Numbered from the stretch's first letter, positions 6,785-13,665 are shown. The stretch: 14,280 nucleotides of DNA from CALFCX01 sp964603025 (GCA_964603025.1 CAZRTO010000039.1:1-14280); one strand, 5' to 3'. Notes: a model not told the origin generated them from the letters alone. Made by a program: numbers and translations.

Positions 6785-7351
6785 ATGTCTTTTGTATTTT
6801 TGAAGACTAGATTGAGAAGGGATCTGTTGTCATGCCTTTTGTCAAATCCAGACAGGGAATATTACGTGAGAGAGCTGGCGTCTTTGATCGGAACGGACGC
6901 GGGAAATCTGTCCAGAGAGCTGAGAAAGCTTGAAGATGACGGGCTTTTGGCGTCAAAAAGGCGCGGGAGCTTAAAACTATTCCGGATAAACAAAAAATAC
7001 CCGCTTTACGCGGAATTGAGCAGGATCATATCTAAAACAACAGGTGTGGAAGGAAGCTTGCGAAGCCTGATGAATTCTCTCAGGGACATAAAAAAAGCTT
7101 ATATTTATGGTTCCTTCGTGCGCGGCGAAACAAACGCCTCTTCTGATATCGACCTTTTTATCGTCGGATCTCCTCCGTTGCGCGAGCTGTCTTCAAAACT
7201 CAGTCCTCTGGAGAAAAAATTATCTAGAGATATCAATTTTAATGTTTTTTCGAAAAAGGAATTTGAGAAGGAAAAACAAAAAAAAGGAAGTTTTGTGTGG
7301 CTCGTCGAAAAAGGCGCGAAGATAGTCCTGAAGGATAACGGGGATGAATGA
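6785..7351 (+). CDS. Winged-helix plus MNT-type nucleotidyltransferase, antitoxin partner of a HEPN protein
   Basis: A 188-residue protein with an N-terminal winged helix (about 10-70: YYVRELASLIGTDAGNLSRE, then a basic wing) fused to a minimal nucleotidyltransferase domain. The catalytic signature GSFVRGETNASSDIDLFIV sits at 109-127, with Asp121 and Asp123 as metal ligands and Asp149 in RDINFNVF as the third acid. In MNT/HEPN (type VII) modules the MNT protein silences the HEPN toxin, in studied cases by AMPylating it; here the fused DNA-binding domain suggests it also represses the promoter. ATG 6785 is preferred over TTG 6779 because AAGGAGG ends six bases before it and covers the TTG region. 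The downstream gene overlaps by 8 bases. Confidence 0.85.
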   Translation: MSFVFLKTRLRRDLLSCLLSNPDREYYVRELASLIGTDAGNLSRELRKLEDDGLLASKRRGSLKLFRINKKYPLYAELSRIISKTTGVEGSLRSLMNSLRDIKKAYIYGSFVRGETNASSDIDLFIVGSPPLRELSSKLSPLEKKLSRDINFNVFSKKEFEKEKQKKGSFVWLVEKGAKIVLKDNGDE

Positions 7352-7805
7352 TGTAATAAGCGGACTGATAAGGTCCGGCAAACTGTCCAGACAGAAGGCG
7401 GGATTTTCTCAGGTCGAGGGAATGCTCAGGGCGGCCATAGACGATCTAGAAGAAGCGAAAAAAGTCCGCTCTGTATCCGGCAAAGCCACCTATTTGATGG
7501 CCTATAACGCGATGCTGAAAGCCGGGAGAGCGCTTCTGCTGCAGAACGGGCTAAGGCCTGACGACGGAGAACAGCACAAGACCGTTGTGGACGCGACCGG
7601 ATCGATAATGGGAAGCAAGTATAAAGAGCTTATTATTCAATTCGACGTAATGCGCAGAAAAAGGAACGAATTCACCTACGGGGCGATGTCGGCGGCTTCA
7701 GGGGCCGAATCTTCTGCCGCTCTATCCGATTCGGTCGAGCTTATAAAATGGATCTTAAAAGAAATTAGAAAAACCAATCCTCAGATGAGCTTTGATTGGG
7801 AGTGA
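7344..7805 (+). CDS. HEPN-domain protein, probable toxin partner of the MNT protein
   Basis: A 153-residue, mostly helical protein of HEPN type: AIDDLEEAKK...GKATYLMAYNAMLKAGRALLLQNGLRP (about 31-72) is the first helical hairpin, and MRRKRNEFTYG (103-113) is the position of the RX4-6H ribonuclease motif of HEPN toxins. Here the motif reads Arg107-Asn108-x3-Tyr112, with Tyr in place of the catalytic His. Related families paired with winged-helix MNT proteins may share this form (from memory, unverified), so the protein may act without classical HEPN RNase chemistry. ATG 7344 overlaps the MNT stop by 8 bases, so the two are translationally coupled. HEPN fold assignment rests on helix pattern, motif position and partner. 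Confidence 0.75.
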   Translation: MNDVISGLIRSGKLSRQKAGFSQVEGMLRAAIDDLEEAKKVRSVSGKATYLMAYNAMLKAGRALLLQNGLRPDDGEQHKTVVDATGSIMGSKYKELIIQFDVMRRKRNEFTYGAMSAASGAESSAALSDSVELIKWILKEIRKTNPQMSFDWE

Positions 7806-7829
7806 AAACATCTTTCCATTTTACATTGA

Positions 7830-7854
7830 TATTTGGAGATGTCAACTCCAAATA
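7830..7854. repeat. 9-bp perfect inverted repeat after the HEPN gene (weak terminator or operator)
   Basis: TATTTGGAG (7830-7838) pairs with CTCCAAATA (7846-7854) around a 7-base loop, 25 bases after the HEPN stop. A TTTTT run follows only at 7864-7868, too far for a textbook intrinsic terminator, so it may be a weak terminator or a protein-binding site. Confidence 0.35.
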
Positions 7855-7880
7855 GCATAATCATTTTTCAGTCCAAAAAG

Positions 7881-7919
7881 AAGATGAGGCAATTTAAGCT
7901 GTAAGCTATAAGCTATAAG
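7881..7919 (+). other. Duplicated GT2 gene tail followed by a 7-bp tandem repeat
   Basis: Bases 7881-7898 match 6495-6512, the last codons of the upstream GT2, with two mismatches in 18. In frame they read KMRQFKL and a stop, against KMKQFKE and a stop upstream. The frame upstream of 7872 no longer resembles a GT2. TAAGCT then recurs three times at 7-base spacing (7895, 7902, 7909). Together with the 143-bp repeat copy beyond, this suggests that the end of a GT2 and its trailing repeat were duplicated or left behind when the MNT/HEPN genes arrived. Confidence 0.45.
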
Positions 7920-7958
7920 ACCGGAAGGGGCAGGCAGGGGTAAACCGGCAGGCAACAG

Positions 7959-8101
7959 TAATAACGCGAATGGGAATTGCCCGAATGACGCTAACCACGC
8001 TAATAACTCAAATCCGGAGGAGGGGCTGCAAAGTAAGTGTCCGTAATTGGCGCTATTCGAGCCGATTCGCGTTTTATTAGCGAATAGGATGATATTCGTG
8101 C
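7959..8101. repeat. 143-bp direct repeat, copy B
   Basis: Second copy of 6546-6688, in the same orientation, 1413 bases downstream. Differences cluster in the last 60 bases; the first 75 are nearly unchanged. Copy B lies just before the rmd promoter, and the two copies bracket the whole MNT/HEPN operon including its promoter. The gap 7806-8140 otherwise holds only the small inverted repeat, the GT2-tail remnant, the short tandem repeat and the promoter. Confidence 0.85.
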
Positions 8102-8124
8102 CTTAGCTCCCGCATTTGTAAGAA

Positions 8125-8133
8125 TGTTATAAT
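8125..8133 (+). promoter_or_regulatory. Extended -10 promoter of the rmd-gmd-fcl operon, leaderless
   Basis: TGTTATAAT (8125-8133) is a full extended -10 (TGnTATAAT); the best -35 candidate, TTAGCT at 8103-8108, is poor, as extended -10 promoters allow. Only seven bases separate it from ATG 8141, so the transcript should start at or within a base or two of the ATG. No Shine-Dalgarno site fits this ATG. Confidence 0.65.
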
Positions 8134-8140
8134 TATCCCC

Positions 8141-9097
8141 ATGAAAGCACTTATCACCGGTATTACCGGCTTTGTCGGAAGCCATCTGGCTGAATATCTT
8201 CTGTCCGAAGGGGTAGAAGTGTTCGGGGCTGCCAGATGGCGCAGCGACAGGGAAAATATCGCGCATTTAGAAGGCAAGATAAAGCTCGTAGAATGCGATA
8301 TCAATGACGCGTCTTCCGTCAAGCAGATGCTTGTTGATATCAAGCCTGACAGAATATATCACCTGGCGGGACAAAGCTCGGTAGCGGCTTCGTGGAACAG
8401 CCCTTCAGAGACTATAAATACCAATGTCGTTGGCCAGATCAATATTTTGGAGGCCGTAAGGTCCCTTGCTCCCGACATCCGCGTGCATATACCCGGCAGC
8501 AGTGAAGAATACGGGTATGTGGAGAATAAAGACCTTCCGCTTACCGAAACCTCCCAGCTTAGGCCTTTATCGCCATATGGAGTGAGCAAAGTCGCTCAGG
8601 ACCTTCTGGGCTACCAGTATTTCAAAAGCCACGGGTTGCAGATAGTCAGGACGCGCGCTTTTAACCACACAGGTCCCCGCCATGCCGATATATTCGTTAC
8701 ATCCAGCTTTGCAAAACAGGCTGCTATGATAGAAAAGGGGATCGCGGATCCTGTCATCAGGACCGGAAATCTTGATGCCAAAAGGGACTATTCGGATGTG
8801 CGGGACATCGTAAGAGGATATGTTCTGGCGCTTGAAAAAGGCGAGCCCGGAGATGTGTACAATATCTGCAGCGGCAAGGCGGTCAGCATAAAAGAGATCC
8901 TTGATATGATACTTTCATTCAGCTCAAAAAAGATAACCGTCGAACAGGACCCGTCCAGAATGCGCCCCTCTGATATCCCCGTCACGGTGGGGGATCATTC
9001 CAAATTTTCCTTAAAGACAGGCTGGAAGTCCGAGATCCCGCTTGAGAAGACACTTAGGGATATATTTGACTATTGGATAGAAAGGATCGGCAAATGA
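8141..9097 (+). CDS. rmd: GDP-4-keto-6-deoxy-D-mannose reductase (GDP-D-rhamnose forming)
   Basis: A 318-residue extended short-chain dehydrogenase with NAD(P)-binding GITGFVG at 7-13 and the active-site pair Tyr146/Lys150 in SPYGVSK. Features that I recall from the Aneurinibacillus Rmd group are present in order: PGSSEEYG (118-125), QLRPLSPYGVSK, TRAFNHTGP, FVTSSFAKQ, GNLDAKRDYSDVRDIVRGY, VYNICSGK and RMRPSDIPV...TGWKSEIPLEKTL. It would reduce GDP-4-keto-6-deoxymannose to GDP-D-rhamnose. The alternative is a second GDP-mannose 4,6-dehydratase, since the two families are close and Glu122 aligns with the dehydratase Glu. Position directly before a clear gmd, with an ATGA overlap, supports Rmd. 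It is the first gene of a leaderless operon. Confidence 0.72.
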   Translation: MKALITGITGFVGSHLAEYLLSEGVEVFGAARWRSDRENIAHLEGKIKLVECDINDASSVKQMLVDIKPDRIYHLAGQSSVAASWNSPSETINTNVVGQINILEAVRSLAPDIRVHIPGSSEEYGYVENKDLPLTETSQLRPLSPYGVSKVAQDLLGYQYFKSHGLQIVRTRAFNHTGPRHADIFVTSSFAKQAAMIEKGIADPVIRTGNLDAKRDYSDVRDIVRGYVLALEKGEPGDVYNICSGKAVSIKEILDMILSFSSKKITVEQDPSRMRPSDIPVTVGDHSKFSLKTGWKSEIPLEKTLRDIFDYWIERIGK

Positions 9098-10116
9098 AAA
9101 AAGCTTTGATAACCGGGATCACCGGCCAGGACGGGTCGTATCTGGCTGAGCTTCTTTTGGAAAAAGGATATGAGGTCCACGGGACGCTGAGAAGGTCTTC
9201 CAGCTTTAACACGGAGCGTATCGATCACATCTTTCATGATCTACAGACCTATCACAGCGACCTGACGGATTCTTCGAGCCTCAACCGCCTTATAGAGAAC
9301 ATCCAGCCTGACGAGATATACAACCTCGGGGCTCAGTCGCACGTGAAGGTCTCTTTTGAGGTGCCCGAATATACTGCGGAGACCGATGCGGTCGGCACGC
9401 TCCGGCTTTTGGACGCGATCAGAGAAACAAAGATCAAGACAAAGTTCTACCAGGCCTCTACCAGCGAAATGTTCGGCGGCATACCGGGGACCGAGCCGCA
9501 GAAAGAAACGACCCCGTTCCATCCGCGCAGCCCTTACGGCGCCGCCAAGCTTTACGCTCACTGGATAACGATCAATTATCGCGAGGCATATAATCTCTTT
9601 GCCTGCAGCGGGATTTTATTCAACCACGAGTCTCCCAGAAGGGGCAGGACTTTTGTAACGCGCAAGATATCAGTAGGCGCGGCAAAGATCAAGCTGGGCC
9701 TTTCGGACAAGATCACGCTGGGCAACCTGGACGCCAAAAGGGACTGGGGATATGCTCCCGATTACGTGCGCGCCATGCATTTGATGCTCCAGGCCAAAGA
9801 ACCGGACGACTACGTGATAGCCACAGGCGAGGCGCATTCGGTCAGGGAATTCTGCGAAAAAGCGTTTCTGGAAGCAGGCATCGAGATAGTTTGGAAGGGC
9901 AAAGGAGTAGACGAGAAAGGCCTTAATAAAAAAACCGGCAAGGCTGTCATAGAGATCGATCCTAAGTACTTTAGGCCGTCTGAGGTGGAATATTTGCTCG
10001 GCGATCCGGGCAAAGCCCGCGATAAGCTCGGCTGGAAACCAAGCGTGTGTTTTGAAGAACTGGTCAGGATGATGGTGAGAGAAGACATCAAGCTTTTGGA
10101 GAAAACAAGCGCATGA
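9094..10116 (+). CDS. gmd: GDP-mannose 4,6-dehydratase
   Basis: Converts GDP-D-mannose to GDP-4-keto-6-deoxy-D-mannose, the branch point to GDP-D-rhamnose and GDP-L-fucose; cytoplasmic. The 340-residue protein has the hallmark GITGQDGSYLAELLLEKGYEVHG start (glycine motif at 8-14), TLRRSSSFNTERIDH, catalytic Thr123 and Glu125 in STSEMFG, Tyr148 and Lys152 in SPYGAAK, then FNHESPRRG, the NADP-site loop FVTRKI, GNLDAKRDWGYAPDYV and YFRPSEVEYLLGD. Length is normal. The start is ATG 9094, overlapping the rmd stop as ATGA; an in-frame TTG at 9073 would add residues before the conserved start. It overlaps fcl in the same way, so rmd-gmd-fcl is one coupled operon. Very confident. Confidence 0.95.
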   Translation: MKKALITGITGQDGSYLAELLLEKGYEVHGTLRRSSSFNTERIDHIFHDLQTYHSDLTDSSSLNRLIENIQPDEIYNLGAQSHVKVSFEVPEYTAETDAVGTLRLLDAIRETKIKTKFYQASTSEMFGGIPGTEPQKETTPFHPRSPYGAAKLYAHWITINYREAYNLFACSGILFNHESPRRGRTFVTRKISVGAAKIKLGLSDKITLGNLDAKRDWGYAPDYVRAMHLMLQAKEPDDYVIATGEAHSVREFCEKAFLEAGIEIVWKGKGVDEKGLNKKTGKAVIEIDPKYFRPSEVEYLLGDPGKARDKLGWKPSVCFEELVRMMVREDIKLLEKTSA

Positions 10117-11060
10117 CGGAAAACTTCTGGAAAGAAAAAAGAGTAACTGTCACCGGAGGCGCCGGTTTTCTGGGTTCTCATCTTATAGAAAAGCTTAAAC
10201 AGCGCGGATGCGGAAATATCTTCATCCCTGTCATAGAAAAGTATGACCTTGTCGACAAAGACTCGATAATCAGGATGTACAAGGATTCAAAACCGGATAT
10301 AGTGATTCACCTTGCGGCGATAGTAGGCGGCATAGGTGCCAACATGGCCAATCCCGGGAAATATTTTTACGACAATCTTATGATGGGGACGCAGCTAATA
10401 GAACAGGGAAGGCTGGCGGGAATAGAAAAATTTGTCGCGATTGGCACTATCTGTGCTTATCCAAAATTCACTCCAGTGCCTTTTAAAGAAGAGGACCTGT
10501 GGAGTGGCTATCCCGAAGAGACCAATGCACCCTACGGCCTTGCAAAAAAGATGATGCTCGTGCAGTCGCTGGCGTACCGCCAGCAGTACGGCTTTAACAG
10601 TATTTTTCTGCTCCCGGTCAACCTTTACGGACCGCGGGATAATTTTGACCTTGGCAGTTCCCATGTGATCCCCGCACTTATCAGGAAGTTTGTTGAGGCA
10701 AAGCAAAGGGGCGACAAAACGATCACCGCCTGGGGCACCGGAAATGCCAGCCGCGAATTTCTTTATGTGGAAGATGCCGCCGAAGGGATCATTTTGGCTG
10801 CGGAAAAATATAATAAGTCCGATCCTGTCAACCTGGGCGCGGGTTTTGAGATAAAGATAAAGGATCTGGTAGAGCTGATCAAAGAACTGACTGGTTTTAA
10901 AGGCGAGGTCATCTGGGACAGCTCCAAGCCCGACGGCCAGCCGCGAAGGATGCTGGATGTCTCCCGCGCGCAGAAGGAGTTCGGTTTTGAGGCGCGTACA
11001 GACTTTAAATATGGTTTGAAAAAGACCATAGAGTGGTATGAGCGGAAAATTAACAATTAA
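10113..11060 (+). CDS. fcl: GDP-L-fucose synthase (GDP-4-keto-6-deoxymannose 3,5-epimerase/4-reductase)
   Basis: Epimerises and reduces the gmd product to GDP-L-fucose with NADPH. The 315-residue protein has GGAGFLGSHL at 15-24, the typical AAIVGGIGANMANPGKYFYDNLMMG segment (68-92), GTICAYP with the catalytic Cys114 (Ser or Thr at 112), PYGLAKKMM with Tyr141 and Lys145, and SHVIPALIRKF with the acid/base His184, the residues known from the E. coli enzyme (WcaG). ATG 10113 overlaps the gmd stop. The last codons (Ile-Asn-Asn) and the TAA come from the terminal repeat of the palindromic element that follows, so the natural C-terminus may have been slightly altered; the fold ends before this, so activity should be unaffected. 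Confidence 0.93.
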   Translation: MTENFWKEKRVTVTGGAGFLGSHLIEKLKQRGCGNIFIPVIEKYDLVDKDSIIRMYKDSKPDIVIHLAAIVGGIGANMANPGKYFYDNLMMGTQLIEQGRLAGIEKFVAIGTICAYPKFTPVPFKEEDLWSGYPEETNAPYGLAKKMMLVQSLAYRQQYGFNSIFLLPVNLYGPRDNFDLGSSHVIPALIRKFVEAKQRGDKTITAWGTGNASREFLYVEDAAEGIILAAEKYNKSDPVNLGAGFEIKIKDLVELIKELTGFKGEVIWDSSKPDGQPRRMLDVSRAQKEFGFEARTDFKYGLKKTIEWYERKINN

Positions 11061-11165
11061 CAATTCGCAAATTAACAACATGGCGAGCTTCGCACTTTTT
11101 TAGTCCATTCCGAGCGAAGCGAGGAATTCATCGTTGTTAATTGTTTAATTAGGCAATTGTTAATT
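11048..11165. mobile_element. MITE-like palindromic element of 118 bp
   Basis: Outer arms AATTAACAATT (11048-11058) and AATTGTTAATT (11155-11165) are perfect 11-bp inverted repeats. Nested inside are AATTAACAAC (11070-11079) with GTTGTTAATT (11133-11142), and GCTTCGC (11087-11093) with GCGAAGC (11114-11120). ATTAACAA words repeat at 11049, 11056 and 11071. It has no coding capacity. The structure fits a small non-autonomous palindromic repeat. TTTTTT at 11096-11101 after a short GCGA/TCGC stem could give weak termination after fcl. Almost the whole gap between fcl and the next promoter is this element. Confidence 0.6.
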
Positions 11166-11177
11166 CTTTTATTAGGC

Positions 11178-11206
11178 TTGCAACTCTCATTTCCCTAAAC
11201 TATAAT
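11178..11206 (+). promoter_or_regulatory. Sigma70-type promoter of the glycosylphosphotransferase gene, nearly leaderless
   Basis: TTGCAA (11178-11183), 17 bases, TATAAT (11201-11206). ATG 11215 follows after eight bases, so a start six to eight bases after the -10 leaves zero to two untranslated bases. No Shine-Dalgarno site is possible in that space. Confidence 0.65.
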
Positions 11207-11214
11207 CTTGGTGT

Positions 11215-12567
11215 ATGTTCATAGCTCTAAAGATACTTTTGGACGCCGCGGTAATAACATTCGCCTATCTGGCGGCCTACAGTATCAAATTCGGCGAAGG
11301 CATTTCCGGCTTCATGGATTTTCCCTGGGGAACTTACGGCAAATACCTGTTTTGGATAGTGGCCATATATCTCGTCTGTTTTTATTTCTCCGGCCTTTAC
11401 AGGGAGCGCAAAGGCATACTCATTGAAATAGACGAATTCCTCGGCAGTATCGGGGCCGTCTTAGTGGCCTGGTCGATAGTGATAGTCCTTACTTTCATCA
11501 AAGGCGAGTACATGTATTCAAGGGGAGTGATCATAGTAAGCCTCCCGCTGGCGCTGTTCCTGACGGCTTTTGTCAGGCAGGTGCTGCTCAGAATAGAGCT
11601 TTTTGCCAGGGCAAAGGGATATTCCGGAAAAAAGGCGGCCATAATAGGGTCCGGCAAATACGCGTCATCCGTCGCCGACAAGATAAAAAGCCATCCTTCA
11701 TACGGTGTTTTCTTCGCGGGGTTCATAGGTTCTTCAGGCAGGGACAACCTGGGGACGCTGGATGATCTGGAAACCGTGATCGACCGCCATGGCATAAACG
11801 TTATTTATGTGGCGGACCCTGAGCTCAGCCGCGACGACCTGGCCCGTCTTGCCGATATCTGCGACGGCAAAGGAGTGGCCCTGGGGACGCTCCCGGATAT
11901 TTTTCAGATACTTACGACCTCTCCGACGGTCGAGGATATCGAGGGGGTCCCTGTCGTCCATCTTAAAAAGATACAATTATCACCTTTTAACAGGTTCCTG
12001 AAAAGGAGCTTTGATATACTTCTCGCGCTTTTCGGATTGATCATATTCTCGGTGCCGATGCTGATCATTGCTGTTTTTATAAAACTCACTTCTCCGGGGC
12101 CTGTTGTATATGTTCAGCGCAGGGTGGGCAAAGGCGGAAAATTCTTCCGTCTGTACAAGTTCAGGACCATGGTCCATAAAGCCGAAAAAGGCATGGGTGC
12201 AGTGCTGGCAACGGCGGATGACCCCAGGAAAACTTTATTCGGCAGGATCTTGCGTTCCACCAACCTTGACGAATTACCGCAGCTTTTTAACATACTGAAA
12301 GGCGATATGAGCTTTGTGGGGCCCAGGCCGGAACGTCCGGTGTTCGTCAGCCGTTTTAAGACGGATATCCCTAAATACATGGACCGGCACAAGATAAACG
12401 TCGGCCTGGGAGGCTGGGCGCAGATGCAGGACGGAGGTTATGACATGTCCGCGGAAGAAAAGCTCAAGTACGATCTCTATTACATGGAGAACTGGTCACT
12501 GCTGCTTGATATCAAGATCATCCTCAAATGCGTCGAGATAGCTTTTACCAGGAAGAGGATAAATTGA
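11215..12567 (+). CDS. Exopolysaccharide polyprenyl glycosylphosphotransferase (WcaJ/WbaP family)
   Basis: Transfers a sugar-1-phosphate from a UDP-sugar to undecaprenyl phosphate, the first step of repeat-unit assembly at the inner membrane. The 450-residue protein has four to five N-terminal hydrophobic helices (about 1-125), a Rossmann-like CoA_binding_3 domain starting at IIGSG (143-147), one further hydrophobic helix (about 266-290) and the PglC-like bacterial sugar transferase domain: YKFRTM (324-329), LDELPQL with the catalytic Asp352-Glu353 pair, and GDMSFVGPRPERP (363-375). The usual KPGITGWAQVNG block reads INVGLGGWAQMQDGG (394-408), so Pro and Thr are replaced. It overlaps the next GT4 gene by four bases. 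The priming sugar is unknown; galactose, glucose or an aminosugar are possible. Confidence 0.9.
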   Translation: MFIALKILLDAAVITFAYLAAYSIKFGEGISGFMDFPWGTYGKYLFWIVAIYLVCFYFSGLYRERKGILIEIDEFLGSIGAVLVAWSIVIVLTFIKGEYMYSRGVIIVSLPLALFLTAFVRQVLLRIELFARAKGYSGKKAAIIGSGKYASSVADKIKSHPSYGVFFAGFIGSSGRDNLGTLDDLETVIDRHGINVIYVADPELSRDDLARLADICDGKGVALGTLPDIFQILTTSPTVEDIEGVPVVHLKKIQLSPFNRFLKRSFDILLALFGLIIFSVPMLIIAVFIKLTSPGPVVYVQRRVGKGGKFFRLYKFRTMVHKAEKGMGAVLATADDPRKTLFGRILRSTNLDELPQLFNILKGDMSFVGPRPERPVFVSRFKTDIPKYMDRHKINVGLGGWAQMQDGGYDMSAEEKLKYDLYYMENWSLLLDIKIILKCVEIAFTRKRIN

Positions 12568-13658
12568 AAATAGCCATAAACGCGATGCTTTTGTCCGCTC
12601 CCAGGTTCGGCATATGGACATATATATACAATCTGATCGCTAACCTTGCCGCCATAGATAAAAAGAACAGCTATGAGATATTTTCCGGGTCCAGCGAACT
12701 TGATCTGGACGCATCTCCCAATTTTAACGTTCTCAAGCCTCCTTTTGATCTTCCGAGGCCTGCCGCCAGGATACTATGGGAGCATTTTGTCCAGCCGTTC
12801 CTGATAAACAGGGGCCTGCCGGACGTTTATCATAATCCGGACCACATACTTCCGCTGCTTCCAGTAAAGGCGAAAAAGATAGTCACGGTCCATGACCTGT
12901 GTTTTTATAAACATCCGGAGACATTTTCAGCGGCCAAGAGAAGATACAAAAAGATGATGACACCGGTGTCGCTAAAGCGCGCCGACAGGATAATAGCCGA
13001 TTCTCACTCCACAAAAAAGGACATAATTGAACTCTTCTCCATACCGGAGGACAGGATAAATGTCGTTCATATCGGCGTAAACAAGGATTTTAAGCCTCTG
13101 TCCGGCGCAAAAGATCATGAACGCCCGTTCATTCTGTTCGTAGGGACACTGGAAAAAAGAAAGAACATAGAAGGCCTTATAGACGCGTATGCTCTTGCCG
13201 TGAAGCAGGAAGGGATTTCTCATGATCTGGTCATTGCCGGCCGGAAGGGCTGGCTCTATGACGGTATATTCAGAAAGGTCAGAAAAGAGCGGCTCGAAGG
13301 CCGCGTGAAATTCATATTTGACATAAGTCAGGAAGAACTCCCGGGTTTGTATAGTGCGGCCGAACTTTTCGTCTATCCGTCTTTTTACGAGGGCTTCGGG
13401 CTTCCCGTGCTCGAGTCAATGGCCTGCGGGACTCCGGTGATAACATCCAATGTTTCTTCTCTGCCGGAGGTCGCAGGGGATGCCGCCGTTCTTGTGGACC
13501 CCAAAGATACATCCACCCTCGCGGTTAAGATCGCCGGCGTTTTAAAAGACCCTTCGCTCAGGAGAGCCATGTCACAAAAAGGGCTTTTGAGGGCGCGGCA
13601 GTTCACATGGGATAAGTGCGCTCGAGAAACGCTGGACGTGTACAGGTCGGTGCTATAA
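12564..13658 (+). CDS. Family 4 glycosyltransferase (GT-B fold)
   Basis: A 364-residue retaining GT4 enzyme of the mannosyl/rhamnosyl/glucosyltransferase type. It starts KIAINAMLLSAPRFGIWTY, has HNPDHILPLL and TVHDLCFYKHPE in the acceptor half, FVGTLEKRKN (192-201) at the donor-domain start, and the EX7E motif EGFGLPVLE at 276-284 followed by ACGTPVITSNVSSLPEVAGDAA. TTG 12564 is chosen as start because the protein then begins exactly at the first GT4 strand, AGGAAGAGG at 12550-12558 is well spaced, and the TTG overlaps the previous stop as TTGA; an in-frame ATG at 12528 would add 12 unconserved residues. It is co-transcribed with the glycosylphosphotransferase and probably adds one of the next sugars. 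Its stop codon lies inside the following -10 box. Confidence 0.9.
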   Translation: MKIAINAMLLSAPRFGIWTYIYNLIANLAAIDKKNSYEIFSGSSELDLDASPNFNVLKPPFDLPRPAARILWEHFVQPFLINRGLPDVYHNPDHILPLLPVKAKKIVTVHDLCFYKHPETFSAAKRRYKKMMTPVSLKRADRIIADSHSTKKDIIELFSIPEDRINVVHIGVNKDFKPLSGAKDHERPFILFVGTLEKRKNIEGLIDAYALAVKQEGISHDLVIAGRKGWLYDGIFRKVRKERLEGRVKFIFDISQEELPGLYSAAELFVYPSFYEGFGLPVLESMACGTPVITSNVSSLPEVAGDAAVLVDPKDTSTLAVKIAGVLKDPSLRRAMSQKGLLRARQFTWDKCARETLDVYRSVL

Positions 13659-13659
13659 T
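13651..13659 (+). promoter_or_regulatory. Extended -10 promoter of thiL, leaderless, overlapping the GT4 stop codon
   Basis: TGCTATAAT (13651-13659) matches TGnTATAAT. The TAA stop of the GT4 gene (13656-13658) is part of it. ATG 13666 follows after six bases without a Shine-Dalgarno site, so the mRNA should start at the ATG. No convincing -35 is present. Confidence 0.6.
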
Positions 13660-13665
13660 CTTCTC

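Noticed and set aside
6546..8101. Repeats as a CRISPR array or IS element ends
   Set aside because: Only two copies, 143 bp long and 1.4 kb apart, in direct orientation with no transposase and no regular spacers.
11083..11101. GCGA-GCT-TCGC stem followed by six T as an intrinsic terminator after fcl
   Set aside because: A four-base stem is too weak to call on its own; recorded as part of the palindromic element.
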